Origin: an uncultured Bacteroidales bacterium
GTDB lineage: Bacteria; Bacteroidota; Bacteroidia; Bacteroidales; Paludibacteraceae
Direction: 5' to 3'
Length of the DNA: 13,445 nt
Assembly (NCBI GenBank): GCA_937915765.1
Contig: CALGHE010000010.1
Span: 1-13,445 of the forward strand
Part shown: one piece after another, positions 1 through 7,078 of the stretch
How the letters are laid out: each line of letters opens with the position of its first letter
Numbering within the stretch: position 1 is the first letter of the stretch
Program-made: the position numbers and the translations under genes
Notes under the pieces: generated by a model
What the model saw: the letters and a program-made list of their open reading frames with translations, nothing else
Database searches by the model: none
Told to the model about the DNA's origin: nothing

Positions 1-425
1 CTGTTTCTGAGAATGATACGGGATTTCATATTGATTGCTTTGTCAATGAAGTGGAGAGTGGACAGATAGAAGCTTTTGTCGAACGTCTGAAAATATTCTT
101 CGCAAGCACTCCCTATGACCTCATCAAGGACACTGAAAACCATTACCAGAACGTGCTTTTCATCTTGTGTAACCTTTGCGGGCTCTACACGAAAGCTGAG
201 TTTCACACCTCCGACGGACGTGTGGACATGACCATCGAGACACCCGATTACGTCTATATCTTCGAGTTCAAATACAACGGCTCTGCCGAAGAGGCGATGA
301 CCCAAATCAAAGAGAAAAACTACGCCCAACCGTTCCTTGCAAGCGGCAAAAAGATTGCCCTGATTGGCGCGAACTTCAGCGGTGAGAAGAGGAACATTGA
401 TAAATATTTGTCAGAGTGGTTGTAA
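1..425 (+). CDS. AAA-ATPase-like protein with C-terminal PD-(D/E)XK nuclease domain (DUF1703 type), 3' end only
   Basis: The reading frame is open from the left edge (first whole codon at 3) to the TAA at 423-425, so this is the last 140 residues or so of a longer gene. A GTG at 51 lies inside the frame and is not the real start, because the frame continues upstream of it with family-like sequence. The visible part matches the C-terminal nuclease domain of the DUF1703 family, in which an N-terminal AAA-ATPase-like domain is followed by a PDDEXK_9 domain. Residues YNYCY-type motifs are not involved here; the key signs are NHYQNVLF, then GRVDMTIET, then YIFEFKY, which gives the D...ExK pattern of PD-(D/E)XK enzymes. 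Such genes are very common and often multicopy in Bacteroidales. Their cellular role is not established. Family assignment is firm; nuclease activity is inferred from the motif alone. Confidence 0.85.
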   Translation, partial: VSENDTGFHIDCFVNEVESGQIEAFVERLKIFFASTPYDLIKDTENHYQNVLFILCNLCGLYTKAEFHTSDGRVDMTIETPDYVYIFEFKYNGSAEEAMTQIKEKNYAQPFLASGKKIALIGANFSGEKRNIDKYLSEWL

Positions 426-438
426 ATCGTTACTTTTG
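407..438 (+). promoter_or_regulatory. Possible orphan Bacteroidota promoter at the end of the nuclease gene
   Basis: TTTG at 407-410, a 20-bp spacer, then TACTTTTG (fits TAnnTTTG) at 431-438. No gene follows on this strand before 1800. It may be a chance match, a relic, or the start of a small RNA. Confidence 0.25.
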
Positions 439-656
439 CCATTGTAGTCAAGATGTCAATAAAAATGATATAAGACGATTGTAAGAGGCAAAAAAAATGG
501 CAGTCATATAAATAATATGTTTGAATGTTTTTTGATAATCAGTTAAATAGATGAAATTATTTGAAAAATTATCCACTTATCAGACTGATAATCAATATTT
601 TAAGTGTGATTTTTAAGAGATTTTTTTAGGTCTCTCAAATTAGTTTTTAATTAAAA
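426..656. other. AT-rich stretch without a gene
   Basis: No coding frame is credible on either strand. It holds a 7-bp inverted repeat with a one-base centre (TTATCAG A CTGATAA, 577-591), a 9-base direct repeat (TGATAATCA at 533-541 and 586-594), and a weak hairpin near 614-637 (TTAAGAGA against TCTCTCAA). None can be tied to a function. Confidence 0.4.
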
Positions 657-782
657 TTAAACAGCTTCTAAATTTTTCCAATTGTCTGTCTTCCAGACGT
701 ACTTTCGTTGGTTTCTAGGTATAGAATAAATCTTCTTTCCTAACAAGAAACTAATCTGTTGTTGATCTGCTTGAAATGCCAT
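657..782 (-). pseudogene. N-terminal stub of a DUF262 (GmrSD-like) protein
   Basis: On the minus strand an ATG at 782 opens a 41-codon frame that ends in TAA at 657-659. The peptide contains IYSIPRNQRKYVWK followed by DNWKNLEAV. This is the N-terminal signature of DUF262 proteins (I-P-x-x-Q-R-x-Y-V-W then a W-x-x-L stretch). Full DUF262 proteins run to several hundred residues and include GmrS-type modification-dependent nucleases, which often also carry DUF1524. Nothing downstream in any minus-strand frame (656 to 426) looks like the rest, so the gene is truncated. It begins 35 bp after the stop of the broken RecG-like gene on the same strand, which suggests they were once one operon. Family recognition rests on the short motif only; an unrelated 41-residue peptide is the alternative. 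Confidence 0.6.
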
Positions 783-817
783 ATTAATCTACGAATTTTG
801 ACGTTATTAGAATTAAT

Positions 818-1305
818 TTATTTTAAGGATTCAATTACATGCCACATTCCATTATTATCCTTACCTTCACGCTTTAGAATCCCCGCTTTTTTCATCAAAG
901 AAAGATCTCGTTCTATTGTACGTGTGGTCACCGACAAAGTCTCCGACATTTGTTTAGCTGAAATTGTCGGTAATTCTTTAATTAGATTGAGTATTTTCCG
1001 TTGGCGTTCAGTTAGTTTCGTCTCCGACATGTCACCGACAAAGTCTCCGACATTCTGATTGTCGGACGATGCAAAAATGGTAGTTTGAAATTGTGTTGGA
1101 GTGGACTTGAATACGGGCTTTAACTCATCTTTGTATCCATCCAAAGCTTGAGTTTCATTGCATATACGAGAGAGACCACTTCCTCGTTTCTCCATGTAAT
1201 CAAGTTGAGCCATTACATTTGCGAGTATCGGATTTCGTCTTTCTCTTCAAGCATCAACTTAAAATCGTATGCAGTACACTCGCTTATCAATTTTTCTAAT
1301 TCCAT
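818..1305 (-). pseudogene. RecG-like/AlbA_2-type ATP-binding protein with its middle deleted
   Basis: The minus strand from ATG 1305 reads MELEKLISECTAYDFK and continues to LEEK. This is the usual start of Bacteroidales proteins with an AlbA_2 domain followed by a RecG-like ATP-binding domain. Directly after it the next frame reads RRNPILANVMAQLDYMEKR, which belongs near the end of the same proteins. It continues to a winged-helix tail (LTERQRKILNLI...TTRTIERDL) ending at 818. Several hundred residues between these points are missing, and the join also shifts the frame. The first frame stops after 30 codons at TAA 1215-1213. This overlaps an ATG at 1213 (TAATG) that opens a 131-codon frame for the C-terminal part. 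Translational coupling could still produce that fragment, but a functional enzyme is impossible without the middle. The protein class is often found in mobile or defence-like islands, where it is thought to act as a regulator. Confidence 0.75.
927..1054. repeat. 24-bp direct repeat inside the RecG-like relic
   Basis: An identical 24-base sequence occurs at 927-950 and 1031-1054. It begins GTCACCGACAAAG on the plus strand and is built from TCCGACA-like units, with a further partial copy just before 1031. On the coding (minus) strand the two copies are read in different frames, giving MSETLSVT at one and NVGDFVGD at the other. Proteins of this family often have a degenerate NVGE/VGD-type linker, so slippage or duplication of that linker is a likely origin. 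Confidence 0.8.
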
Positions 1306-1355
1306 ATATGATATCGTCAATCGTTATATTGCTAAGATTTCCGAGCTATTATTTG

Positions 1356-1363
1356 CAAAGGTA
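1356..1363 (-). promoter_or_regulatory. -7 element (TACCTTTG) of the RecG-like relic
   Basis: On the minus strand TACCTTTG matches TAnnTTTG and lies about 50 bp before the ATG at 1305. A convincing -33 TTTG at 19-20 bp is not visible, so strength is uncertain. Confidence 0.4.
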
Positions 1364-1681
1364 CTAAAGAATAATCAAAATTAAGAAGATTCAGACGAAA
1401 TAACGTTAAACAGTACACAAATAGCTTTTAATCCTTATTTTTTCAAATAACAAAGAGATGAAAATAAAGAGATAAGAACATCCAATATAAGTTTTCTATA
1501 GAATAACTTGGATGATTTTAGACTTAATTGAAAATATAAAGATCTACTCAAGACAAAAAAGCGTGGAACTGTACTTTATGCTTGCTCCGCGGCAAAATAT
1601 TTTTCAATACAACTCTATCTGCTTGATAGTTAATTGTTTTTCAGAGGTGTTAAAAAATCTTATGTGCAGATAACCGAATTG

Positions 1682-1713
1682 TTTTGGTTGTGCGGGTTAT
1701 TTTCTTAACTTTG
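1682..1713 (+). promoter_or_regulatory. Bacteroidota promoter of the HerA-like gene
   Basis: TTTTG at 1682-1686, a 19-bp spacer, and TAACTTTG at 1706-1713: an exact fit to TTTG-N19-TAnnTTTG. Transcription would start near 1720, some 80 bp before the ATG at 1800. Confidence 0.7.
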
Positions 1714-1799
1714 CGGTTTTGAGGGGCTTGTGATTTTGATTCGGACTGAATTTGGCGGCTTCTCTTTATTTGTTTAACAAAAAAAATAATCTGCTTCTT

Positions 1800-3281
1800 A
1801 TGTTAGATAGCGAAAAACGTTTATATGTGGCGCATTCGGGCAAGCCGTTGTTTGTTGTGCCTAAGATGGCTAACCGCCACGGTCTGATTGCCGGCGCTAC
1901 CGGTACTGGCAAGACTGTCTCTTTGCAGGTGCTGGCGGAGTCTTTCAGCGAGCTCGGCGTGCCTTGCTTTATGGCCGATATGAAGGGTGACCTTTCTGGT
2001 ATATATAAAAAGGGCGAACTGACTAAGTTTATAGAAAAGCGTCAGAATGAGTTTGGCGTTCAGTTTGATTTTCAGCCTTTCCCGGCTCGCTTTTTTGACG
2101 TTTACGGAGAGCAGGGGCATCCGCTAAGGGTATCTGTGAAGGAGTTCGGCGTTATTCTGTTTTCCAGAATTATGGATTTGACCGACACGCAGGAGGGGGT
2201 GCTGAATGCGGTGTTCCGAATCGCGGAAGACAAAGGCATGCCTCTGATTGACCTGAAGGATTTGCGCTCTATGCTGAATTTTGTAGGACAGAATGCGAAG
2301 GAGTTTCAGACGGACTACGGAAATATATCTTCGGCGTCTGTTGGAGCTATTCAGAGGAACTTGCTGGCGCTCGAAGGGCAGGGCGGCGACCTCTTCTTCG
2401 GAGAGCCTGCGTTTGATGTAATGGACTTTATCCAGATGGACGGCGGCAAAGGTGTTGTCAATATTCTTGCCGCTGATAAATTGTACAATAGCCCGAAACT
2501 TTATTCGGCTTTCCTTATGTGGCTGCTGACTTCTCTGTATAGCAAGTTGCCGGAGGTTGGTGATATGGATAAGCCTAAGTTTATTTTCTTTTTTGACGAG
2601 GCTCATCTGCTTTTTGACGACGCGTCCAAAGTTCTGATGGAGCAGATAGAGAAGGTGGTGCGACTTATCCGCTCCAAGGGTGTCGGCGTCTATTTCATAA
2701 CCCAGAACCCGATGGATATTCCGGAGGATATTTTGGGTCAGCTGGGCAACAAGGTGCAGCACGCGCTCAGGGCTTTCACTCCAAAGGACCAGAAGGCGGT
2801 GAAGGCTGTTTCTCAGACTTTCAGGAAAAATGATTCGTTTGACACGGAGGCGGCTATACTTGAGCTTGAGACCGGCGAGGCGCTAATCTCTTTCCTTGAC
2901 GAAAAAGGGGCTCCGTCTGTTGTGGAGCGCGCTAAGATGCTTTGTCCGCAGGGGCAAATCGGACCTTTGACCGCCGAAGAGAGAAAAGAGGCTATCGAAA
3001 GCTCCGCTCTCTATGGTGTTTACGAAAAGGTTAGAGACCGAGAATCCGCTTATGAAATTTTGCAGGAGGAAGAGGCAAGGCGTAAAAGAGAGGAGGAGAG
3101 ATTGGAAGAGGAGAAGAAAAGAGAGAAGGAGGAAAAAGTTAGCAGAACATCAAAGAAAAGTTCTTCTAAGTCGTCTGCAAAAGCTTCTTCGCCTTTGTGG
3201 AACCTTGCCGCAAAGGTGCTTACGTCTGTAGGTCGTTCGCTCGGCACTGCGTTGATTAACAAACTTACTAAGAAGAGATAA
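1800..3281 (+). CDS. HerA-like DUF853 ATPase (YjgR family)
   Basis: A 493-residue cytoplasmic P-loop ATPase of the HerA/FtsK superfamily, DUF853 branch (E. coli YjgR). The biological role is unknown; HerA relatives are DNA translocases that work with nucleases. The Walker A motif GATGTGKT is at residues 32-39, in the family context MANRHGLIAGATGTGKT. Walker B is FIFFFDEAH with D266 and E267. It is followed by RLIRSKGVGVYFITQNP and the QLGNKVQHALRAF segment typical of the family. The C-terminus has a charged coiled coil (about 421-450), a Ser/Lys-rich low-complexity stretch, and a basic tail, all usual here. ATG 1800 is preferred: the frame is open back to a TTG at 1752, but the sequence from 1800 matches the normal N-terminus. 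The gene is monocistronic, with its own promoter and a terminator 8 bp after the stop. Family confidence is high; function is unresolved. Confidence 0.94.
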   Translation: MLDSEKRLYVAHSGKPLFVVPKMANRHGLIAGATGTGKTVSLQVLAESFSELGVPCFMADMKGDLSGIYKKGELTKFIEKRQNEFGVQFDFQPFPARFFDVYGEQGHPLRVSVKEFGVILFSRIMDLTDTQEGVLNAVFRIAEDKGMPLIDLKDLRSMLNFVGQNAKEFQTDYGNISSASVGAIQRNLLALEGQGGDLFFGEPAFDVMDFIQMDGGKGVVNILAADKLYNSPKLYSAFLMWLLTSLYSKLPEVGDMDKPKFIFFFDEAHLLFDDASKVLMEQIEKVVRLIRSKGVGVYFITQNPMDIPEDILGQLGNKVQHALRAFTPKDQKAVKAVSQTFRKNDSFDTEAAILELETGEALISFLDEKGAPSVVERAKMLCPQGQIGPLTAEERKEAIESSALYGVYEKVRDRESAYEILQEEEARRKREEERLEEEKKREKEEKVSRTSKKSSSKSSAKASSPLWNLAAKVLTSVGRSLGTALINKLTKKR

Positions 3282-3288
3282 ATTTGAG

Positions 3289-3319
3289 GGCCGTTCTGTG
3301 TTAAGGACGGCCTTTTTTT
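3289..3319 (+). terminator. Rho-independent terminator of the HerA-like gene
   Basis: GGCCGTTC pairs with GGACGGCC (one G-T pair) around the 8-base loop TGTGTTAA, followed by seven T residues. It starts 8 bp after the stop codon. Confidence 0.9.
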
Positions 3320-3513
3320 GTTATGGCAGCTTCTGTAAATCTGTCTGATTCTGATATCGAAAGGTTCTGTCGTATGCAGATGTCTTGTTTGAATTTTGCA
3401 AAATATATGTTAAAAAAGTATTAGGTGCAATAGGTTTTTTGTATGATATTTGCAGTTGTGGGAATTTGTAAAGTTTGGCTATTTCTATAATTAGGAATCA
3501 GGATGTGCTTGAA

Positions 3514-3542
3514 TTGCGTTTTGTGTATATTGTTTATATTTG
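3514..3542 (+). promoter_or_regulatory. Upstream candidate promoter of the mannanase gene
   Basis: TTG at 3514-3516, an 18-bp spacer, then TATATTTG at 3535-3542, a perfect -7 element. It would give a leader of about 220 bases before ATG 3767, including the 17-codon frame. Confidence 0.45.
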
Positions 3543-3637
3543 CGATGAGGCGAAGCTGACATTGTAACTGTGCAAATATGAGCAAGATAGACGAAATGGA
3601 TTCAAAGTTTCCGAAACGGAATTTATTATAAGAATAA

Positions 3638-3668
3638 TTTGAAATCGTAATTTATAGAAATGTCTTTG
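3638..3668 (+). promoter_or_regulatory. Proximal candidate promoter of the mannanase gene
   Basis: TTTG at 3638-3641, a 19-bp spacer, then TGTCTTTG at 3661-3668, one mismatch from TAnnTTTG. It would give a leader of about 90 bases. Which of the two promoters is used cannot be decided from sequence. Confidence 0.4.
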
Positions 3669-3766
3669 GCAGTAAAAGTATAACACAGATGTTGGTCCGT
3701 TTTCGCGGAGTTTTTTTGTGCTTAGAACATATTACAAATATTATTAATAAAAAAACTGTAACGCAA

Positions 3767-6700
3767 ATGAATTTTAAATTTTTACATTTGGTATGCGCGC
3801 TTTTGTTCTGCTTTGGGCAAGTGTTTGCTCAGACAAAGTATGAGGCAGAAGCCGCAACTTTGGACGGTTGCTCTGCATCGGAAGATGCAAGCGCATCGGG
3901 TGGTGAATATGTCCCAATGAAGTCCGGCGACGCTCATTTTGACGTAAATGTGGATGCAGCGGGTGTTTACAATCTAATTATCGCTTACCGTCTGACTGCA
4001 GATAGCGAAAAATATCAGAATCTGGAGGTGAACGGCTCTAGCGTCGGACAAATCCATTTCACAAAAACAAGTGAGTTCAAGACTATTTCTTCTGTTGCAA
4101 GTCTGAAACAGGGGGCGAACAAGGTTTCTATCACCAGCAGCTGGGGGTGGATTGACCTTGACTATATTCAGGTGGAGGCTGCCTCTGCTTCTGATTATGA
4201 GTTGTCGGGCGAAATGGTTACGCCAGAACCGACAGAGGCTGCTCAGAAACTTTACGCTTTCTTGCTGGATAATTTCGGAAAGAAAACTATTTCGGGCTTT
4301 ATGACCGGCGACATGACTTCTGCTAACGGAAAGGTGAAGGAGCATGAAGACGTGGCTGTCGTTTATGAAAAGAGCGGCAAATATCCTGCGTTGGTCGGCT
4401 TCGACTTTTTGAACGCTACGGGTAAAAACGCAAGTCAGGATTGGTTCATAGGATACACAAACAGCGCGTTGGCTTTGGCTGAAGATTTGTGGAGCCAGGG
4501 CGGTATCCCTGCGTTCACTTGGCACTGGCAAGACCCTTCTAAAAAGGTGCACGCTTTCTATTCAAGCCAAAATTCTGCAGGTGCAGGAAAAGATTATACG
4601 AATTTCGACTATTCAGAAGGTTTCAAGCCGGGCACAACAGAGTGGGACACTGAATCAGAAGTGTACAATTATCTGATAGAAGACATCGACCATATCGCCG
4701 ACATCTTCTTGGGCCTTCAGGAAAAGGGTGTTGCGGCGATCTTCCGTCCGCTTCACGAGTGTGGTGGAAAATGGTTCTGGTGGAGTTCTAAGGATGGTAG
4801 CTCTCAACACACTGGTGATGAGTTTAAGGCGTTATACAGACTTGTGTTCGACCGTATGGTGAAGGTGAAGGGCGTGAAGAACCTGATTTGGGTTTATAAT
4901 CCGGAATCTTCTGTTCAGGAGGCTTGGAATCCGGGAGAGGGTTATTACGACGTTATCAGTATTGATATTTACAACAAAGCTAACGACCATTCAAGCAATA
5001 TGTCTGCTTTCTACAAACTGAAAGATCTTAAGACAGGAAAAATTATCGCTTTGTCAGAAAATGGTCCTATTCCTGACATCGTAAATATGCAGAATGACGG
5101 AGTGGCTTGGTCTTGGTGGATGCCTTGGTATCAGTCTTGGGGCGCAAGCTTCGCAGACCAGACTTCGGCGGCTACATGGAAGTCTAACATGGAGCATGAG
5201 GCTATAATCACTCTGGACGAGATGCCGGGCTGGGGAACTTACACTCCGGGCGAAGGTGAAGAAGAGGAGGAAGAGGAGACTGCTTGCGCTGAGACTTTGC
5301 TTGTTGGGAAAAACTGGGAGGCTGAATGTGCCGATTATGAAGGTGCTTTGGAAAATTTCTCTTCTGCGTCAAATAAGAAGAGTGTTAATTTAAAGGAGAA
5401 TACTGATTTTATCAAATACATCTTTAAATCTGATAAAGCGTGCGCTTACAAGATTTATGTGGGTTGTAGCATGAACTATGGTTACAAGCAGATTTCTTGT
5501 GCGGTGAATAGTATTGGTTCTACTGTCAATTTTGGGGAGACTGGTGCTGAATCAGAAAATAAAGTTATTGAAGTGCTTGCAGGCTCTTTCAACTTCAAGA
5601 AGGGCGACAATGAAATCTTGCTCACTCCTATCTGGACTTGGGCGGCGGTTGATTATATCAGAATTGAATTGGACGAGGATGCTCCGTCTTACGAGTTCAC
5701 TGTCTCTGATGTGGATGGTTTCAAGGTGGACGGCTCTAAGTTGCTCGACCGTTGCGGAAACGAGTTCGTGATGCGCGGTGTGAACTTGGCTTACACATGG
5801 TTTGAATCTACTGCCTACACTCAGTTGGAGGCTGTGGCTAAGTCTGGCGCAAACACAGTGCGTGTGGTGCTTTCTGACGGAAAGGATTACGGAAAGGCTG
5901 CTGACCCAGCTGATAAGGTTATGGCTTTCGCAAAAAAATGCAAAGAGTATGGTATGCTTACAATCCTTGAGGTGCACGATGAGACAGGCAGCAACGATAT
6001 TGCAGACTTGAAAGATGCGGCGCAATACTTTGTTGATATGGCAGATTCACTGAAGGGTAAAGAGTCGTATATCATGATAAACATTGCTAACGAATGGCAC
6101 AACAACGCCGCTTCTACAGTTTGGCGCGATGGTTACAAGGAGGCTGTCAAGATGATTCGTGACGCTGGTCTTCGCCACTGCATCATGGTCGATGCGGGAG
6201 GCTACGGTCAGGGTGCGGCTACTATTCACAGCCACGGTTTGGAAGTGCTTGATGCTGACCCGGAAAACAACCTGATTTTCTCTATTCACATGTATGGCGG
6301 CGCAGGTAACACAGCAAAGGTTAAGTCTAATATTGATGGCGTGATCAATCAGAATCTGGCTCTTTGCATTGGTGAGTTCGGCTGGTATCACTCAGACGGT
6401 GATGTGGACGAGGATTTGATTCTCTCTTATTGTGCAGAAAAGAACGTTAGCTGGTTGGCTTGGTCTTGGTACGGAAACGGTTCGCCGGTAGAGTATCTGG
6501 ACTTGGTGAAGGATGCTTCTGCAAATCCTAAATTGGCTTCGTATGAGGATATTACAATTAAAAACGGGGATGGCTCTAAGTCTTGGACTGCATCTTGCAA
6601 CTGGGGCGAAAAGATTATCAACGCATGGAAGGCTGAGGCAAAGATGCCGTCGCTCGACAAGTGTTCGACTTCATCTGTAGAGTATAACGAAACTTTGTCT

Positions 6701-6904
6701 TCTGATATCTATTATTTAGCTGAAACAGAAGAAATTGTCATTAATAATGTAGAGGGTGATGTTGTCTTTATATCTGATGCTATGGGACGAGTGGTTTTCA
6801 GTTCTCCAGTCAGCGGCGAAGCGATGACTATCTCTGCAAAGGACTTGGCTGAAGGTGTCTATTTTGTGCGTGTGAATGGTGATGCTGTGAAGTTTGTAAA
6901 GTAA
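3767..6904 (+). CDS. Bimodular secreted mannanase: CBM-GH26-CBM-GH5_8 with T9SS type A sorting domain
   Basis: A 1045-residue exported enzyme predicted to cut beta-1,4-mannan backbones. A signal peptide (about 1-22, cleavage near VFA/QT) is followed by a CBM6/35-like domain (about 24-140) and a GH26 domain (about 155-490). The GH26 acid/base is E331 in RPLHECGGKWFWW and the nucleophile is E431 in ALSENG. An acidic linker with seven Glu codons in a row leads to a second CBM (about 508-640, ending AVDYIRIE). A GH5 domain follows (about 648-960). It closely resembles bacterial subfamily GH5_8 mannanases (FVMRGVN, TVRVVLSDG, LEVHD), with acid/base E776 in NIANEWH and nucleophile E870 in CIGEFG. 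The last 75 residues or so (SDAMGRVV...AEGVYFVRV) form a T9SS type A sorting domain, so the protein should be released or surface-anchored through T9SS. Start ATG 3767 is chosen because it directly precedes the signal peptide; the frame extends 26 codons further upstream. No SusC/SusD genes are adjacent. Substrate is inferred from family. Confidence 0.94.
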   Translation: MNFKFLHLVCALLFCFGQVFAQTKYEAEAATLDGCSASEDASASGGEYVPMKSGDAHFDVNVDAAGVYNLIIAYRLTADSEKYQNLEVNGSSVGQIHFTKTSEFKTISSVASLKQGANKVSITSSWGWIDLDYIQVEAASASDYELSGEMVTPEPTEAAQKLYAFLLDNFGKKTISGFMTGDMTSANGKVKEHEDVAVVYEKSGKYPALVGFDFLNATGKNASQDWFIGYTNSALALAEDLWSQGGIPAFTWHWQDPSKKVHAFYSSQNSAGAGKDYTNFDYSEGFKPGTTEWDTESEVYNYLIEDIDHIADIFLGLQEKGVAAIFRPLHECGGKWFWWSSKDGSSQHTGDEFKALYRLVFDRMVKVKGVKNLIWVYNPESSVQEAWNPGEGYYDVISIDIYNKANDHSSNMSAFYKLKDLKTGKIIALSENGPIPDIVNMQNDGVAWSWWMPWYQSWGASFADQTSAATWKSNMEHEAIITLDEMPGWGTYTPGEGEEEEEEETACAETLLVGKNWEAECADYEGALENFSSASNKKSVNLKENTDFIKYIFKSDKACAYKIYVGCSMNYGYKQISCAVNSIGSTVNFGETGAESENKVIEVLAGSFNFKKGDNEILLTPIWTWAAVDYIRIELDEDAPSYEFTVSDVDGFKVDGSKLLDRCGNEFVMRGVNLAYTWFESTAYTQLEAVAKSGANTVRVVLSDGKDYGKAADPADKVMAFAKKCKEYGMLTILEVHDETGSNDIADLKDAAQYFVDMADSLKGKESYIMINIANEWHNNAASTVWRDGYKEAVKMIRDAGLRHCIMVDAGGYGQGAATIHSHGLEVLDADPENNLIFSIHMYGGAGNTAKVKSNIDGVINQNLALCIGEFGWYHSDGDVDEDLILSYCAEKNVSWLAWSWYGNGSPVEYLDLVKDASANPKLASYEDITIKNGDGSKSWTASCNWGEKIINAWKAEAKMPSLDKCSTSSVEYNETLSSDIYYLAETEEIVINNVEGDVVFISDAMGRVVFSSPVSGEAMTISAKDLAEGVYFVRVNGDAVKFVK

Positions 6905-6929
6905 TGTACTAATACTGAAATATATGTCG

Positions 6930-6969
6930 AAAAGCCGAAAGACTGATTGATTAAGGTCTTTCGGCTTTT
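6930..6969. terminator. Bidirectional terminator between the mannanase gene and dinB
   Basis: A perfect 14-bp stem (AAAAGCCGAAAGAC at 6930-6943, its complement at 6956-6969) with a 12-base loop. The stem ends in A/T runs on both sides, so it can end transcription from both converging genes. It begins 26 bp after the mannanase stop and is about 110 bp past the dinB stop. Confidence 0.9.
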
Positions 6970-7078
6970 GTTTTTCTGCCTTTTCGGCACAGTTCTTTCG
7001 TTTTGAATTTCAGGCTTCGCGTTTTGCTTTCTCTCTGCCTGCAAAGATGGTACAGAGCGCAGCGAGAGTAATAGTTTC

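Larger units (their letters stand above)
1306..1799. other. AT-rich intergenic stretch between the relic and the HerA-like gene
   Basis: No coding frame of interest is visible on either strand. The left end holds the relic's -7 element and the right end holds the promoter of the HerA-like gene. In between is an interrupted dyad (CATCCAA at 1479-1485 against TTGGATG at 1508-1514, with an inner AAGTT/AACTT pair). A second short dyad (ATAACC 1670-1675, GGTTAT 1695-1700) brackets the -33 box. I see nothing else. Confidence 0.5.
3320..3766 (+). other. Long leader region before the mannanase gene
   Basis: 447 bp without a convincing gene. It contains two promoter-like arrays (around 3514-3542 and 3638-3668). 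A 17-codon frame (MSKIDEMDSKFPKRNLL, 3578-3631) lies between them. Near 3691-3711 a small TCCG/CGGA hairpin is followed by seven T residues, a possible weak attenuator. A 33-codon frame at 3323-3424 is not supported by anything else. Confidence 0.5.

Noticed and set aside
51..425. Treating the nuclease fragment as a complete small gene starting at GTG 51
   Set aside because: The frame continues to the window edge with family-like residues, so the gene is merely cut by the window.
1479..1514. Interrupted dyad as a terminator or transposon end
   Set aside because: No T-run of suitable length follows on either strand, and no transposase or target duplication is nearby.
1752..1799. TTG start for the HerA-like protein
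   Set aside because: The family N-terminus matches from ATG 1800; the extension is Lys/Asn/Leu-rich filler.
2124..2762. 212-codon open frame on the minus strand
   Set aside because: Shadow of the HerA-like gene; the real frame carries Walker A and B motifs.
3323..3424. 33-codon frame after the HerA-like gene
   Set aside because: Starts right at the terminator T-run, with no promoter and no recognisable sequence.
3689..3766. N-terminal extension of the mannanase by 26 codons
   Set aside because: The segment before ATG 3767 does not look like a signal peptide, while the sequence from 3767 does, with a good cleavage site.
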